From an uncultured Eubacteriales bacterium (GTDB lineage: Bacteria > Bacillota > Clostridia > Lachnospirales > Lachnospiraceae): a stretch of DNA of 64,000 nt. The notes beneath the pieces are model-generated. The model was not told the DNA's origin. It worked only from the letters and a program-made list of their open reading frames with translations, and did not search any database. Of this stretch, positions 7,265 to 15,420 are shown piece after piece. How positions within the stretch are numbered: position 1 is the first letter of the stretch; every line of letters starts with the position of its first letter. The stretch is from contig OMXJ01000003.1 of assembly GCA_900315015.1 (NCBI GenBank), positions 124,001 through 188,000 on the forward strand, written 5' to 3'. The position numbers and the translations under genes were made by a program.

Positions 7265-9646
7265 TTAAAGCGGAACATCTACAGTATAAATAAATCCGGC
7301 AACATTTGCTGATTCAAAACCATCAACACCGCTAAATGTAATAGGAATGACAGAATAATGCTGATCGTTTGCGCAAATTTCTTTGGCAGCGCTTATAATA
7401 TCATCAGGTATTTTTACTTTGAAATCATAGCTTTCTTCATTTCCGGAGTAATTAAGCATTTTTTCAACGATAAGCTTATCCCCTGAGGTGATTTTGATTC
7501 GTTTCCAGTTGTCTTCCTTAAGGAAGGTGAGCTTTAGATAATTATTACCGCCCTTTGCAATGGCCATTCTATAAGTAAAGCTTCCTCCGGCAAGAGCACG
7601 CCTTCTAGTTCCATTATCAGTTTGAGCAAAGGAGCCGTTATCAATGAGAGAGTGAAGCTCATCATTTTCGTACTGGCCGTAACCTGGCTGAACGGTATCG
7701 ATAATTACATCATTAGAATATCCTAGAGAGCCTGCCTTTTTAAATTCATCTTCAGTGGTAACTATAAAGTAAATACCATATCTATCCTTATATCTGCTGT
7801 AATGAGGCTTAAAGGTGTAAGGTGTCTTTGCAAGCTTAAAAACTATCTCATCATCATTATACTCTTTGGAAAAATAATCATCGACCTTTTCTATGAAGGA
7901 AGAAATATCGGAACCATTTGGAAGCACGATATAATCACAGTCTGTGACTCTGTTTTCAGGAATGGTTACGAGTATTCCCGTTGTAGTGCAGGTCATGTCC
8001 TTAGTGCCAAGACCTGCAGAAAGGACAAATGGTCCGTATTTAAAGGAAATGCACCTCTTATTATCAGGAAGAGGAAAAGCAGTTACCTTCATAGGAAATG
8101 TAAGTGAAATCAAAGTTCCATCAGAAATTCCGGCAGGAATGCAGGCATAACCATTCTTTTTATCGTAATCAAAAGGCGCCTCATTAATCTTTATTATTGC
8201 CGCACCTGAAAGCCAATCTGGAAGTCTAAATAAGATATCCATGGAAGTTGGTTTAGAATCTGATGTATTAACACTTACGCTGATATCGCAACTTTTCGGA
8301 AGAGAGGCTGCCATTTTTAGAATAATGCCTTTTTCTTTAAAATTAAGTTCAGAAGACTGATAGTTATTTACATAAATGGCAGTATCCGAATGGAAATAAT
8401 TACCATCTCCGAGCTTGGTGAAGTTTTCCATTCCGGTACCAGTGCAGCACCAGAACTTAGTATATCTAGTTCCGAAAACCTTGAAATATCCATTTGCCAT
8501 TGGCTGGAAATAGGTGGTCATACCTGTTTCAGGGTTCTGAGAGGAAAGAATTGAGTTTATATAAGCATTTTCATAATAATCAGCGTATTTAACATCACCA
8601 GTTATCTCAAATAACGTACGGCTGAGCTTTAGCATATTATAGACGTTGCAGGTCTCGTTATTTGCATTTGTTCTTTCAGAATCTAAAACGTAGTCTAGTC
8701 CAAAGTGCTCCCACTCGGAATTAGCGCCTGTGATATAGCTGTGTCTTTCTACTACCATATCCCAAAAGGCCTTTGCATATTCTAGATATTTAGAGGCATC
8801 AACAATTTCGCCATTTATAATCTTACCATTACAGGTGAGATAGCGATTAAGGGCACCAATGAATTTAGGTATGGTTGTATTTGCATGTTTGTCATTTAGG
8901 GCATTAGAAGCACCTGATAGTACAAGCTCATAAAGATCTTTTGCATCAAAAAAGTGAGCAGCTATGGCATATTTATCATTATGAGTAATATCATAAAGCT
9001 CATACATTACATCATTCATGCCGCCGAATTCGACGGAAAGAACAGTCTTTCTTGTTTCACGGCTTAAATTAGAGGTTCTTTCATATACCCAGCCGCCAAG
9101 ACCTTTAGCAAGAGTCAATGCAGGCTCGTAGCAGCAAAACTTATATACATCAAGAATACCAGCAAGGATTTTGTGCATAGTATACCAAGGCACCCAGGCT
9201 TCGGTAGAAATATTAATTTTTCCCTTTTCTACATTATCGAACTGAAATTCAACATTTTCAGGATGAGGACATAAGGCACCAAAAATAAAGCCAGGTTTGC
9301 CTTTAGAATTTTGCTGGCAAACTATAAGGGCATCGATAATCTCACAGACCAAAGAGAGAATCTTATTTCTATCAGCCTCTGAAACACCTAGATTACCATA
9401 TGCCTGCGCCATGGCAGAAAGGTAATGTCCCATGGTATGTCCGCCTATAAGGGAGTTTTCCCAGCCGTCATAGCGGATGGCACCCTTTACATCAACTCCT
9501 GCAGTTTCTCTAAAGCCGCAAAGAAGCTTATCTGTATCAAGGGATAACAGATAGTCAATTTCTTTTTCGAGGGCATTTACACTGTATTTATCAGTAAGTT
9601 TTACACAGCTTAGATTAAAAGCCTTGATGAGTTTATTATTATTCAT
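7265..9646 (-). CDS. GH127/GH146-type beta-L-arabinofuranosidase
   Basis: A 793-aa glycoside hydrolase of the former DUF1680 group, expected to remove beta-L-arabinofuranose from plant glycans. Signatures are GHTMGHYLSAMA near the N-terminus, VEFGGMNDVMYELY, HANTTIPKFIGA and the metal-cysteine centre: Glu331 and Cys333 (ETCN) with Cys400-Cys401 (FWCCTGTGMEN). This matches the Glu/three-Cys zinc site with a Cys nucleophile described for Bifidobacterium HypBA1. No signal peptide is present, so it acts on imported oligosaccharides. It is divergent from an AraC-type regulator gene 140 bp away, the likely controller. The assignment to GH127 rather than GH146 is not settled by eye. Confidence 0.88.
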   Translation of the reverse strand: MNNNKLIKAFNLSCVKLTDKYSVNALEKEIDYLLSLDTDKLLCGFRETAGVDVKGAIRYDGWENSLIGGHTMGHYLSAMAQAYGNLGVSEADRNKILSLVCEIIDALIVCQQNSKGKPGFIFGALCPHPENVEFQFDNVEKGKINISTEAWVPWYTMHKILAGILDVYKFCCYEPALTLAKGLGGWVYERTSNLSRETRKTVLSVEFGGMNDVMYELYDITHNDKYAIAAHFFDAKDLYELVLSGASNALNDKHANTTIPKFIGALNRYLTCNGKIINGEIVDASKYLEYAKAFWDMVVERHSYITGANSEWEHFGLDYVLDSERTNANNETCNVYNMLKLSRTLFEITGDVKYADYYENAYINSILSSQNPETGMTTYFQPMANGYFKVFGTRYTKFWCCTGTGMENFTKLGDGNYFHSDTAIYVNNYQSSELNFKEKGIILKMAASLPKSCDISVSVNTSDSKPTSMDILFRLPDWLSGAAIIKINEAPFDYDKKNGYACIPAGISDGTLISLTFPMKVTAFPLPDNKRCISFKYGPFVLSAGLGTKDMTCTTTGILVTIPENRVTDCDYIVLPNGSDISSFIEKVDDYFSKEYNDDEIVFKLAKTPYTFKPHYSRYKDRYGIYFIVTTEDEFKKAGSLGYSNDVIIDTVQPGYGQYENDELHSLIDNGSFAQTDNGTRRRALAGGSFTYRMAIAKGGNNYLKLTFLKEDNWKRIKITSGDKLIVEKMLNYSGNEESYDFKVKIPDDIISAAKEICANDQHYSVIPITFSGVDGFESANVAGFIYTVDVPL

Positions 9647-9752
9647 GGTAGCATCCTTTTCAAAATATTTATTGATTTAATCTTAATACAATTTTTAAGA
9701 AAAAAGAATGGATAAGTAAGATAAAAAGATGTATAAAACGGAAAAATTATGA

Positions 9753-9758
9753 TATAAT
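9753..9758 (+). promoter_or_regulatory. -10 element of the AraC gene
   Basis: A perfect TATAAT overlaps the first in-frame ATG (9757). This excludes that codon as the start on any transcript from this promoter and supports ATG 9787. The -35 (TGTATA at 9730-9735, 17-bp spacer) is weak, as expected for an activated promoter. Confidence 0.55.
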
Positions 9759-9786
9759 GGAGCATATTATCGGGAAAGGATATTAT

Positions 9787-10785
9787 ATGGGGGACAATAT
9801 AAACGAAAGGCAAATAATTAAGCTATCGGCTAAAAATCGTAGAAAAGTAACCTTATGCAATCATAATTATAGTGAAGACGGTATATTGCATCCGGATAGA
9901 ATAATGCAGGAGTATGATATGCTGTTCATGCAAAAAGGGGAATGGGATATTATAGAGGATGGAAGGTGCTATCATATAGGGCCGGGGAATTTATTGATAT
10001 TAGAGCCGGGAAGGCATCATCTGAGTATAACAAAATGCACTCCTAAGATGAGAAATGTCTATATTCACTTTAAAAGAGAAGCAGGAGATATATTATCCGG
10101 GGAGGAAGAAAAAGAGATATCTTTAGAAGGAAAGGAAGCATCAGAAAAAGAGGAAGCAATAGAAAAAGAGGAAGCAATAGAAAAAGAGGAAGCAATAGAA
10201 AAAGAGGAAGCAATAGAAAAAGAGAAAGTAATAGAAAAAAAGAAAGCATCAGAAGAAAAGGAAGCATCAGAAAATAGTGATGAAATAGGCGGATATATTG
10301 AAATAAAAAAGCTTACGGATTGTAGTAAAAATCCTGAAATACTTCACATGTATGAAAGAATCATAGAAAGCTATTTTACACTTTCTGGGCAGATGAGGGA
10401 ATTAAGATGCAGTATCCTTTTAGAAGAGCTGTTATTAAAGTTATCAGAAATAAATGATAGTAGTGTGTCAGGAACTGATATTTTAGTACAGGAGATGATT
10501 CATAGAATTCACAGTACACCGGACCGCTTTATATCGCCAAAGGAATTGGCTGATTTGTATCATGTCAGCATCAGGACAGTGTCAGGAAGATTCAAGAAGG
10601 TGACGGGAGAGTCAATTCACCAGTATCAGCTGAAGCTAAAGCTGAATATGGCATATGATGAGCTGCCCTTTAATCCTGACAGACCGCTTAGGGATTTTGC
10701 GATAAGCTATGGCTTTTATGATGAATTTCAGTTTTCAAAGCTATTTAAAAGGCAGTTTGGAATATCACCATCAGAAAGAAAATAA
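9787..10785 (+). CDS. AraC-family regulator with E/K repeat linker
   Basis: A 332-aa transcription regulator. The N-terminal half is a cupin-like sensor (FMQKGEWDIIEDGRCYHIGPGNLLILEPGRHH read in two pieces). The C-terminal ~100 residues form the two-helix-turn-helix AraC domain (ISPKELADLYHVSIRTVSGRFKK; GFYDEFQFSKLFKRQFGISP). Between them is a Glu/Lys-rich linker of about 60 residues with four perfect EAIEKE copies. Start 9787 has AAAGGA 6 nt upstream. It is divergent from the arabinofuranosidase gene, so it probably activates that gene in response to an arabinose-containing sugar; this is inferred from position only. The adenosine deaminase gene follows 17 bp downstream. Confidence 0.88.
   Translation: MGDNINERQIIKLSAKNRRKVTLCNHNYSEDGILHPDRIMQEYDMLFMQKGEWDIIEDGRCYHIGPGNLLILEPGRHHLSITKCTPKMRNVYIHFKREAGDILSGEEEKEISLEGKEASEKEEAIEKEEAIEKEEAIEKEEAIEKEKVIEKKKASEEKEASENSDEIGGYIEIKKLTDCSKNPEILHMYERIIESYFTLSGQMRELRCSILLEELLLKLSEINDSSVSGTDILVQEMIHRIHSTPDRFISPKELADLYHVSIRTVSGRFKKVTGESIHQYQLKLKLNMAYDELPFNPDRPLRDFAISYGFYDEFQFSKLFKRQFGISPSERK
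10153..10224 (+). repeat. 4 x 18-bp in-frame tandem repeat
   Basis: Four perfect 18-bp units (GAAGCAATAGAAAAAGAG) encode EAIEKE in the linker of the AraC regulator, with degenerate copies on both sides (10135-10152, 10225-10242). Period and E/K composition match the tract in the pyruvate kinase-like gene, although the genes are unrelated. Confidence 0.95.
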
Positions 10786-10802
10786 GGAAAAAGGAGGGAG
10801 AA

Positions 10803-11810
10803 ATGGACGAAAGATTAATGAATGTAGAAGGTTTAAAATGCATGGTAGATCTGCATCTTCACCTTGACGGTGCAATATCCTTAGAATCAGCAAAGGAGCT
10901 CGCAAAGCTTCAAGATATAAGCATTCCGGAAAGCGATGAGGAAATATTAAAGCTCTTAAGAGTGTCCCCGGACTGCAGGGATTTAAATGAATTCCTTGAG
11001 AAATTTGAATTTCCCTGCTCACTTCTTAAAACTAAAATAGGCGTTGAAACGGCGGCTTATAATTTGTGCAGGGAACTTAAAGAACAGGGCGTGATGTATG
11101 CAGAAATCCGATTTGCGCCTCAGCTTTCAGAAGGTAATGGAATATCTGCAGAAGATGCTGTGGTAGCAGCAATAAAAGGAATGAGAAAATCAGGCCTAAA
11201 GAGTAATTTAATACTTTGCTGTATGAGAGGAAAGGGGCTTTATGAGAAAAATATAGAGACCATAGAGCTAGCGGCAAAATACCTGAATAAGGGAGTTGTA
11301 CTTGCAGATTTAGCAGGTGCAGAAGGGGTGTTTGCGACCTCTGATTTTGAAGATATATTTAAAAAAGCGCGTGAATTAGAGGTGCCATTTACCATCCATG
11401 CAGGGGAGGCGGCAGGTGCCGAGAGTGTATGGAAGGCATTAGAATTTGGAGCTGTAAGGATAGGTCATGGTATCCGCTCTGTTGAGGATAAGAGCCTTAT
11501 AGAAGAACTGGCCAAAAGAAAAATCCCTTTGGAAATCTGCCCGACCAGCAATCTTCAAACAAGAGTATATGAGAACTTGTCAGAATATCCTCTAAGAGAG
11601 ATGATGAAAAACGGTGTGTTTATTACAATAAATACGGATGATCCTTCAGTAGAAGGTACTGACATAAAAAGAGAGTATAATAATCTGATTAAGGAATTTA
11701 AGCTCACCCGCATGGAAATAAAGCAACTTTTAATTAATGCAGTAAAGGCATCGCGTACTAGCGAAGAAGAAAAGGCCGAAATGGAATCTGAAATAGAAAA
11801 GGAAATATGA
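10803..11810 (+). CDS. add: Adenosine deaminase
   Basis: A 335-aa amidohydrolase converting adenosine to inosine in purine salvage. It shows the zinc ligands in DLHLHLDG (His18, His20), the catalytic HAGE, GHGIR, and the C-terminal metal Asp in NTDDPS. Length is normal for the family. GGAGG lies just upstream of the start. The gene overlaps the region containing the ribosome binding site of the following peptidase gene, so translation is probably coupled. Confidence 0.93.
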   Translation: MDERLMNVEGLKCMVDLHLHLDGAISLESAKELAKLQDISIPESDEEILKLLRVSPDCRDLNEFLEKFEFPCSLLKTKIGVETAAYNLCRELKEQGVMYAEIRFAPQLSEGNGISAEDAVVAAIKGMRKSGLKSNLILCCMRGKGLYEKNIETIELAAKYLNKGVVLADLAGAEGVFATSDFEDIFKKARELEVPFTIHAGEAAGAESVWKALEFGAVRIGHGIRSVEDKSLIEELAKRKIPLEICPTSNLQTRVYENLSEYPLREMMKNGVFITINTDDPSVEGTDIKREYNNLIKEFKLTRMEIKQLLINAVKASRTSEEEKAEMESEIEKEI

Positions 11811-11821
11811 AAGGAGCAAAA

Positions 11822-13630
11822 ATGGCTGAAGAATTAAAATCAAGAGGAGAGGTAGATGTAAAGCTTACCTGGGATTTATCACTTATCTATAAGACAGTAG
11901 AGGAAATGTGGAAGGACCTTGATGAATTAAAGAAATTAAGCAGTGAGATTAAGGAAAAATACAAGGGAAATTTAAATACGGTAGATAATATAATTGCCTG
12001 CCTAGATGAATATGAAAAAGTACTTGTAATTATCGACCATGCGGCAAATTACGCACAGCTTGCAGTAGAGGTCGACTATTACAATAATGAGAATCAGGCA
12101 AATGAAGCAAAGGCAAATGCAATCATAGCAAATGTAATGAGTGAGCTGAGCTTTATAGAAAGTGAAATAGCAGCAAATGAAGAAGGTTTATTGAATGAGG
12201 CAATAGAAAAGGCGGAAAGCTCAAAGAATTATCTGAAGGATATCCTTGCAGGAAAAGCACATCTCCTTGCACCTGAGGCTGAAAGAGTACTTGCAGCCTT
12301 TTCACATACCTTTGAAGCTCCTTATGAAATATATAATAATATAAAGCTGGCAGATATGCAGTTTGAAAACTTTGAAGTAGATGGAAATAGCTATCCGCTT
12401 GGATATTCTCTTTTTGAGGATGACTATGAGTATAATCCCGATACAAAGGTAAGAAGAGCAGCCTTTGAGGCTTTCTCTAAAAAGCTTAAGGCCTATGAAA
12501 ATTCAACAGCAACAGCCTACAATGCCTATGTAACTAAGGAAAAGACAATGGCTCACCTTCGCGGCTTTTCATCAAGTGAAGAAATGCATCTGTTTAACGA
12601 TAAGGTGACCTTAGAAATGTACAATAGGCAGATCGATTTAATAACAAAGTATTTAGCGCCTCATATGAGAAAGTATGCGAGAGTTTTAAAGAAGATACAT
12701 AAGCTGGATAAAATGACCTATGCAGATCTAAAGCTTCCTGTAGATCCGGGATATGCACCTGATGTGACCATAGAGGCAGCAAGAAAATACGTTGAAAGCG
12801 GGCTTTCAATACTTGGAGAAGACTATATTGATATGGTAAAGGAAGCCTTTAATAATAGATGGATAGATTTTGCTAAAAATAAGGGAAAGTGTACTGGTGG
12901 CTTCTGTGCAAGTCCTTATCAGAGAAAGTCATTTATACTATTAAGCTGGAATGGTAAGATGAGCGATGTATTTACTCTTGCGCATGAACTAGGACACGCA
13001 GGACACTTTAAATTATCTGGAGAAAACAGGTCTATTTATGACATGAATATGACCACCTACTTTGTAGAGTCTCCATCAACCATGAATGAGCTCTTAATGG
13101 CACATTATATGCTAAAAACGAGTGATGATAAGAGATTCCGCAGATGGGTGCTTTCAAATATGGTGGGAAATACCTATTATCATAACTTCGTAACTCATTT
13201 ACTTGAAGCAGCATATCAGAGAGAGGTAATTAAAATTGTTAATGAGGGAGGAAGCGTTCAGGCAGAAACTCTTAGCGATATCTTTAAGAAGGTGCTCTCA
13301 GATTTCTGGGGAGAAGAGGTGGAGCTATGCGAGGGAGCAGAGCTTACCTGGATGAGACAGCCTCATTACTATATGGGACTATATTCTTATAGCTACAGCG
13401 CTGGTCTTACAATAGCAACTCAGATGTGTAAGAGAATTGAAAATGAGGGAGCATCTGCAGTAGAGGACTGGAAGAAGGTATTAAGAGCTGGAACCACTCT
13501 TACCCCTATGGAGCTTGCAAAGCTTGGAGGTGTCGATATATCTACGGATGCAGCTCTTATGGATACAATCGAGATAATAGGTGGTTATATCGATGAAATA
13601 GAAAAGCTGACAGAGGAATTAGAAGGATAA
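11822..13630 (+). CDS. pepF: Oligoendopeptidase F
   Basis: A 602-aa M3B-family zinc peptidase that cleaves short peptides in the cytoplasm. The zinc motif HELGH starts at His388 (AHELGHAGH), with the third ligand in the downstream ESPSTMNE stretch. Family length is about 600 aa. An upstream in-frame ATG at 11807 exists, but AAAGGAG at 11810-11816 places the start at 11822. The gene is tightly linked to add, with the peptidase Shine-Dalgarno starting at the add stop codon. Confidence 0.92.
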   Translation: MAEELKSRGEVDVKLTWDLSLIYKTVEEMWKDLDELKKLSSEIKEKYKGNLNTVDNIIACLDEYEKVLVIIDHAANYAQLAVEVDYYNNENQANEAKANAIIANVMSELSFIESEIAANEEGLLNEAIEKAESSKNYLKDILAGKAHLLAPEAERVLAAFSHTFEAPYEIYNNIKLADMQFENFEVDGNSYPLGYSLFEDDYEYNPDTKVRRAAFEAFSKKLKAYENSTATAYNAYVTKEKTMAHLRGFSSSEEMHLFNDKVTLEMYNRQIDLITKYLAPHMRKYARVLKKIHKLDKMTYADLKLPVDPGYAPDVTIEAARKYVESGLSILGEDYIDMVKEAFNNRWIDFAKNKGKCTGGFCASPYQRKSFILLSWNGKMSDVFTLAHELGHAGHFKLSGENRSIYDMNMTTYFVESPSTMNELLMAHYMLKTSDDKRFRRWVLSNMVGNTYYHNFVTHLLEAAYQREVIKIVNEGGSVQAETLSDIFKKVLSDFWGEEVELCEGAELTWMRQPHYYMGLYSYSYSAGLTIATQMCKRIENEGASAVEDWKKVLRAGTTLTPMELAKLGGVDISTDAALMDTIEIIGGYIDEIEKLTEELEG

Positions 13631-13654
13631 AGGATAAAAGGATAAAAGGATAAA
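13624..13654 (+). repeat. Tandem repeat across the pepF stop codon
   Basis: About four copies of AGGATAAA(A) start in the last codons of pepF, include its TAA stop, and continue to the next gene. They also supply AGGA-type Shine-Dalgarno copies upstream of the DUF218 gene. Confidence 0.75.
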
Positions 13655-13658
13655 GAAA

Positions 13659-14243
13659 ATGCATAAATCGTTTTATGATGCTATTACAGAATTCATATTT
13701 GTAGAGGATGAGCCTGCAAAGAGTGATGTGATTTTTATACCAGGAGGAAAGCACTGTGAGCTTCCTGAAAAGGCAGCGGAGCTCTACAGGCTAGGATACG
13801 CAAAATATGTAGTTCCCTCAGGTAAATATTCGATAGTAAAGGGCTGCATGGGTGAATTAAAAAGCGGTGCTGATAAGTATAAAGAAGAATATGAAACTGA
13901 AAGTGACTTTTACACAGATGTTCTGACTAGAAATAAAGTACCCAGGGAAGTGATAATAGAGGAAAAGGAAGCAACTTTTACAGACCAGAATGCAAAATTT
14001 TCCAGAAGGCTCCTGGATGAAAAAGGAATAAAGGTAAAAAAAGCAATACTTTGCTGTAAAGGCTTCCATGCAAGAAGAAGCCTTATGTATTACGAAAGAG
14101 CCTTTCCGGAGGCTGAGATATTAGTGGTACCAGCGACACTTGCATATCCTGATATACAAAAAGATAACTGGTATAAAAGTGAGAAGGGAAAAAAGCGAGT
14201 TATCGGAGAAATTGAGAGAATAGGTAAGCAATATTTTATGTAG
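13659..14243 (+). CDS. DUF218 (YdcF/SanA-like) protein
   Basis: A 194-aa protein with the DUF218 pattern: an N-terminal strand ending VIFIPGG, the AAELYRLGYAKYVVPSG motif, EATFTDQNAKFSRRLL (the usual S-T-x-x-N region) and AILCCKGFHARRSLMYYERAFP. The family is linked to envelope functions and S-adenosylmethionine or nucleotide binding. No membrane segment is present, so this member is cytoplasmic. It probably ends the add-pepF run. Function is unknown. Confidence 0.8.
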   Translation: MHKSFYDAITEFIFVEDEPAKSDVIFIPGGKHCELPEKAAELYRLGYAKYVVPSGKYSIVKGCMGELKSGADKYKEEYETESDFYTDVLTRNKVPREVIIEEKEATFTDQNAKFSRRLLDEKGIKVKKAILCCKGFHARRSLMYYERAFPEAEILVVPATLAYPDIQKDNWYKSEKGKKRVIGEIERIGKQYFM

Positions 14244-14294
14244 TGAATTTAATCAATATAAGAATTAATAATTGATAAATTTTAATGTGAAGTG

Positions 14295-14323
14295 TTGACA
14301 AAATTGTAATAATATGGTACAAT
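14295..14323 (+). promoter_or_regulatory. Strong promoter of the TetR operon
   Basis: A consensus TTGACA, 17-bp spacer and TACAAT. Transcription would start near 14330, about ten bases before the first copy of the palindrome array. Repressor binding there would block promoter clearance or elongation. Confidence 0.8.
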
Positions 14324-14340
14324 TCTTTGTGTGCACTTAC

Positions 14341-14468
14341 TTAACGTGCGTTAAGTAACTTAACGTACGTTAAGTATCTTAACGTGCGTTAAGAATCTTG
14401 ACGTGCATTAAGAATCTTGACGTACGTTAAGAATTTTAACGTACTTATGAATCTTAATGTACGTTAAG
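14341..14468. promoter_or_regulatory. Seven-copy palindromic operator array (19-bp period)
   Basis: Seven tandem units start at 14341, 14360, 14379, 14398, 14417, 14436 and 14454. Each holds a 15-bp core close to the perfect palindrome TTAACGTACGTTAA plus G, separated by 4-bp spacers (TAAC, TATC, AATC, AATC, AATT, AATC). Copy 2 is the perfect palindrome. Copies 1, 3 and 4 have GTGC at the centre, copy 6 lacks one base, and copy 7 has one arm change. The array fills the leader between a strong promoter and the TetR gene, so these are very probably operators for that regulator. Such a high copy number is unusual. Confidence 0.85.
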
Positions 14469-14527
14469 AAAAATCCTGAAATATGGATTGATTGAGGGAA
14501 ATAATTAAATTATGAGGGTAATTAGTT

Positions 14528-15127
14528 ATGCCAAAGAAAAACACTAAAGAGAGAATGATGGATGCTGCATTAGAGCTCTTTTCAAAAAAAGGCTATGATG
14601 CGACCGGAGTTGATGAAATTGCCGAATCTGTTGGTGTAAAAGGACCGAATCTGTATACATATTTTAAGGGAAAGCAGGCTCTCCTTGAAGAAATAATGGA
14701 AAGGATAGATGCAGAATATAACAGAGGTATGGGTATTGAAGCTGACATGGCAAGAAGCATTTCAACCTGGAGTGAACTTGAGGAATTCAGTCTTCATCAG
14801 TTTACCTTTACAATCAATAATCAAAAGGTAAGAAAGATAAGAAGAATCACGACCATTGAGCAGTACAGAAACTCTCTTGTAGCAGAAAAACATACTCAGC
14901 ATCAAATTGTAGACCTTACAAATTTATATGCCGATATTTTTACCAGGCTTATGAAGGAGGGGATCATAATTGAAGATGATCCTAAATTAATGGCGTTTGA
15001 GTATGTCTCACCTATATCGCTTTTAGTGGAGATATGTGATAGACAGCCTGAAAAAATACCAAAGGCAACTGAAATCGCTAGAAGACATTTTACAATGTTC
15101 GGTAAGAAATACAGTAAAAATAAGTAG
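14528..15127 (+). CDS. TetR-family repressor
   Basis: A 199-aa regulator. Residues 6-55 form the TetR helix-turn-helix (TKERMMDAALELFSKKGYDATGVDEIAESVGV, then GPNLYTYFKGKQALL); the rest is a ligand-binding helical domain without a recognisable specificity. GAGGG lies about 9 nt before the start. It is preceded by its own strong promoter and seven palindromic sites, so autorepression is likely. Downstream are a terminator and the permease-acyltransferase genes, which it may also control by read-through or through sites not seen. Confidence 0.9.
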   Translation: MPKKNTKERMMDAALELFSKKGYDATGVDEIAESVGVKGPNLYTYFKGKQALLEEIMERIDAEYNRGMGIEADMARSISTWSELEEFSLHQFTFTINNQKVRKIRRITTIEQYRNSLVAEKHTQHQIVDLTNLYADIFTRLMKEGIIIEDDPKLMAFEYVSPISLLVEICDRQPEKIPKATEIARRHFTMFGKKYSKNK

Positions 15128-15150
15128 TAAAGGGAAAAGTATTACCTTGA

Positions 15151-15193
15151 GCTCTTAGAAGCGTTTTATAAACGTTTCTGAGGGCTTATTTTT
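15151..15193 (+). terminator. Terminator after TetR gene
   Basis: GCTCTTAGAAGCGTTT pairs with AAACGTTTCTGAGGGC (wobbles and a small bulge), followed by TTATTTTTA. It separates the repressor gene from the permease operon unless read through. Confidence 0.75.
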
Positions 15194-15267
15194 ATGGAAT
15201 CTTATTGATAAAAATACCGTTTAGTGGTAAAATCAAAGAGGTTTTAGTAGGATATTTGGAGGTATAT

Positions 15268-15420
15268 ATGGATAACATCGATAAAAATTTATTAGAAAGA
15301 ATTGAATTAATAGAACAGGAAAAATATCCTGTTAAGAGAATGACAAAAAAAGATTATATTGAAGCTGCGATATTTACTCTTTTGTGCTTAGTACTTGTGA
15401 TAGGAGGACTATTTGTATGA
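15268..15420 (+). CDS. Small single-span membrane peptide upstream of permease
   Basis: A 50-aa peptide: an acidic/basic N-terminal half (MDNIDKNLLERIELIEQEK) and one C-terminal transmembrane helix (about residues 31-49). GGAGG at the ideal 5-nt distance fixes the ATG at 15268, although the frame is open from 15205. Its stop overlaps the start of the next gene (ATGA), so the two are translationally coupled. It could be a small accessory subunit of the transporter; this is inferred from size, topology and coupling. Confidence 0.75.
   Translation: MDNIDKNLLERIELIEQEKYPVKRMTKKDYIEAAIFTLLCLVLVIGGLFV

Noticed and set aside
9757-9786. Upstream start of the AraC regulator at 9757
   Set aside because: This ATG overlaps a TATAAT -10 box; ATG 9787 has a correctly spaced ribosome binding site.
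14341-14468. Iterons of a replication origin
   Set aside because: There is no replication initiator gene or DnaA box cluster; the palindromic core and position behind a promoter and before a TetR gene fit operators better.
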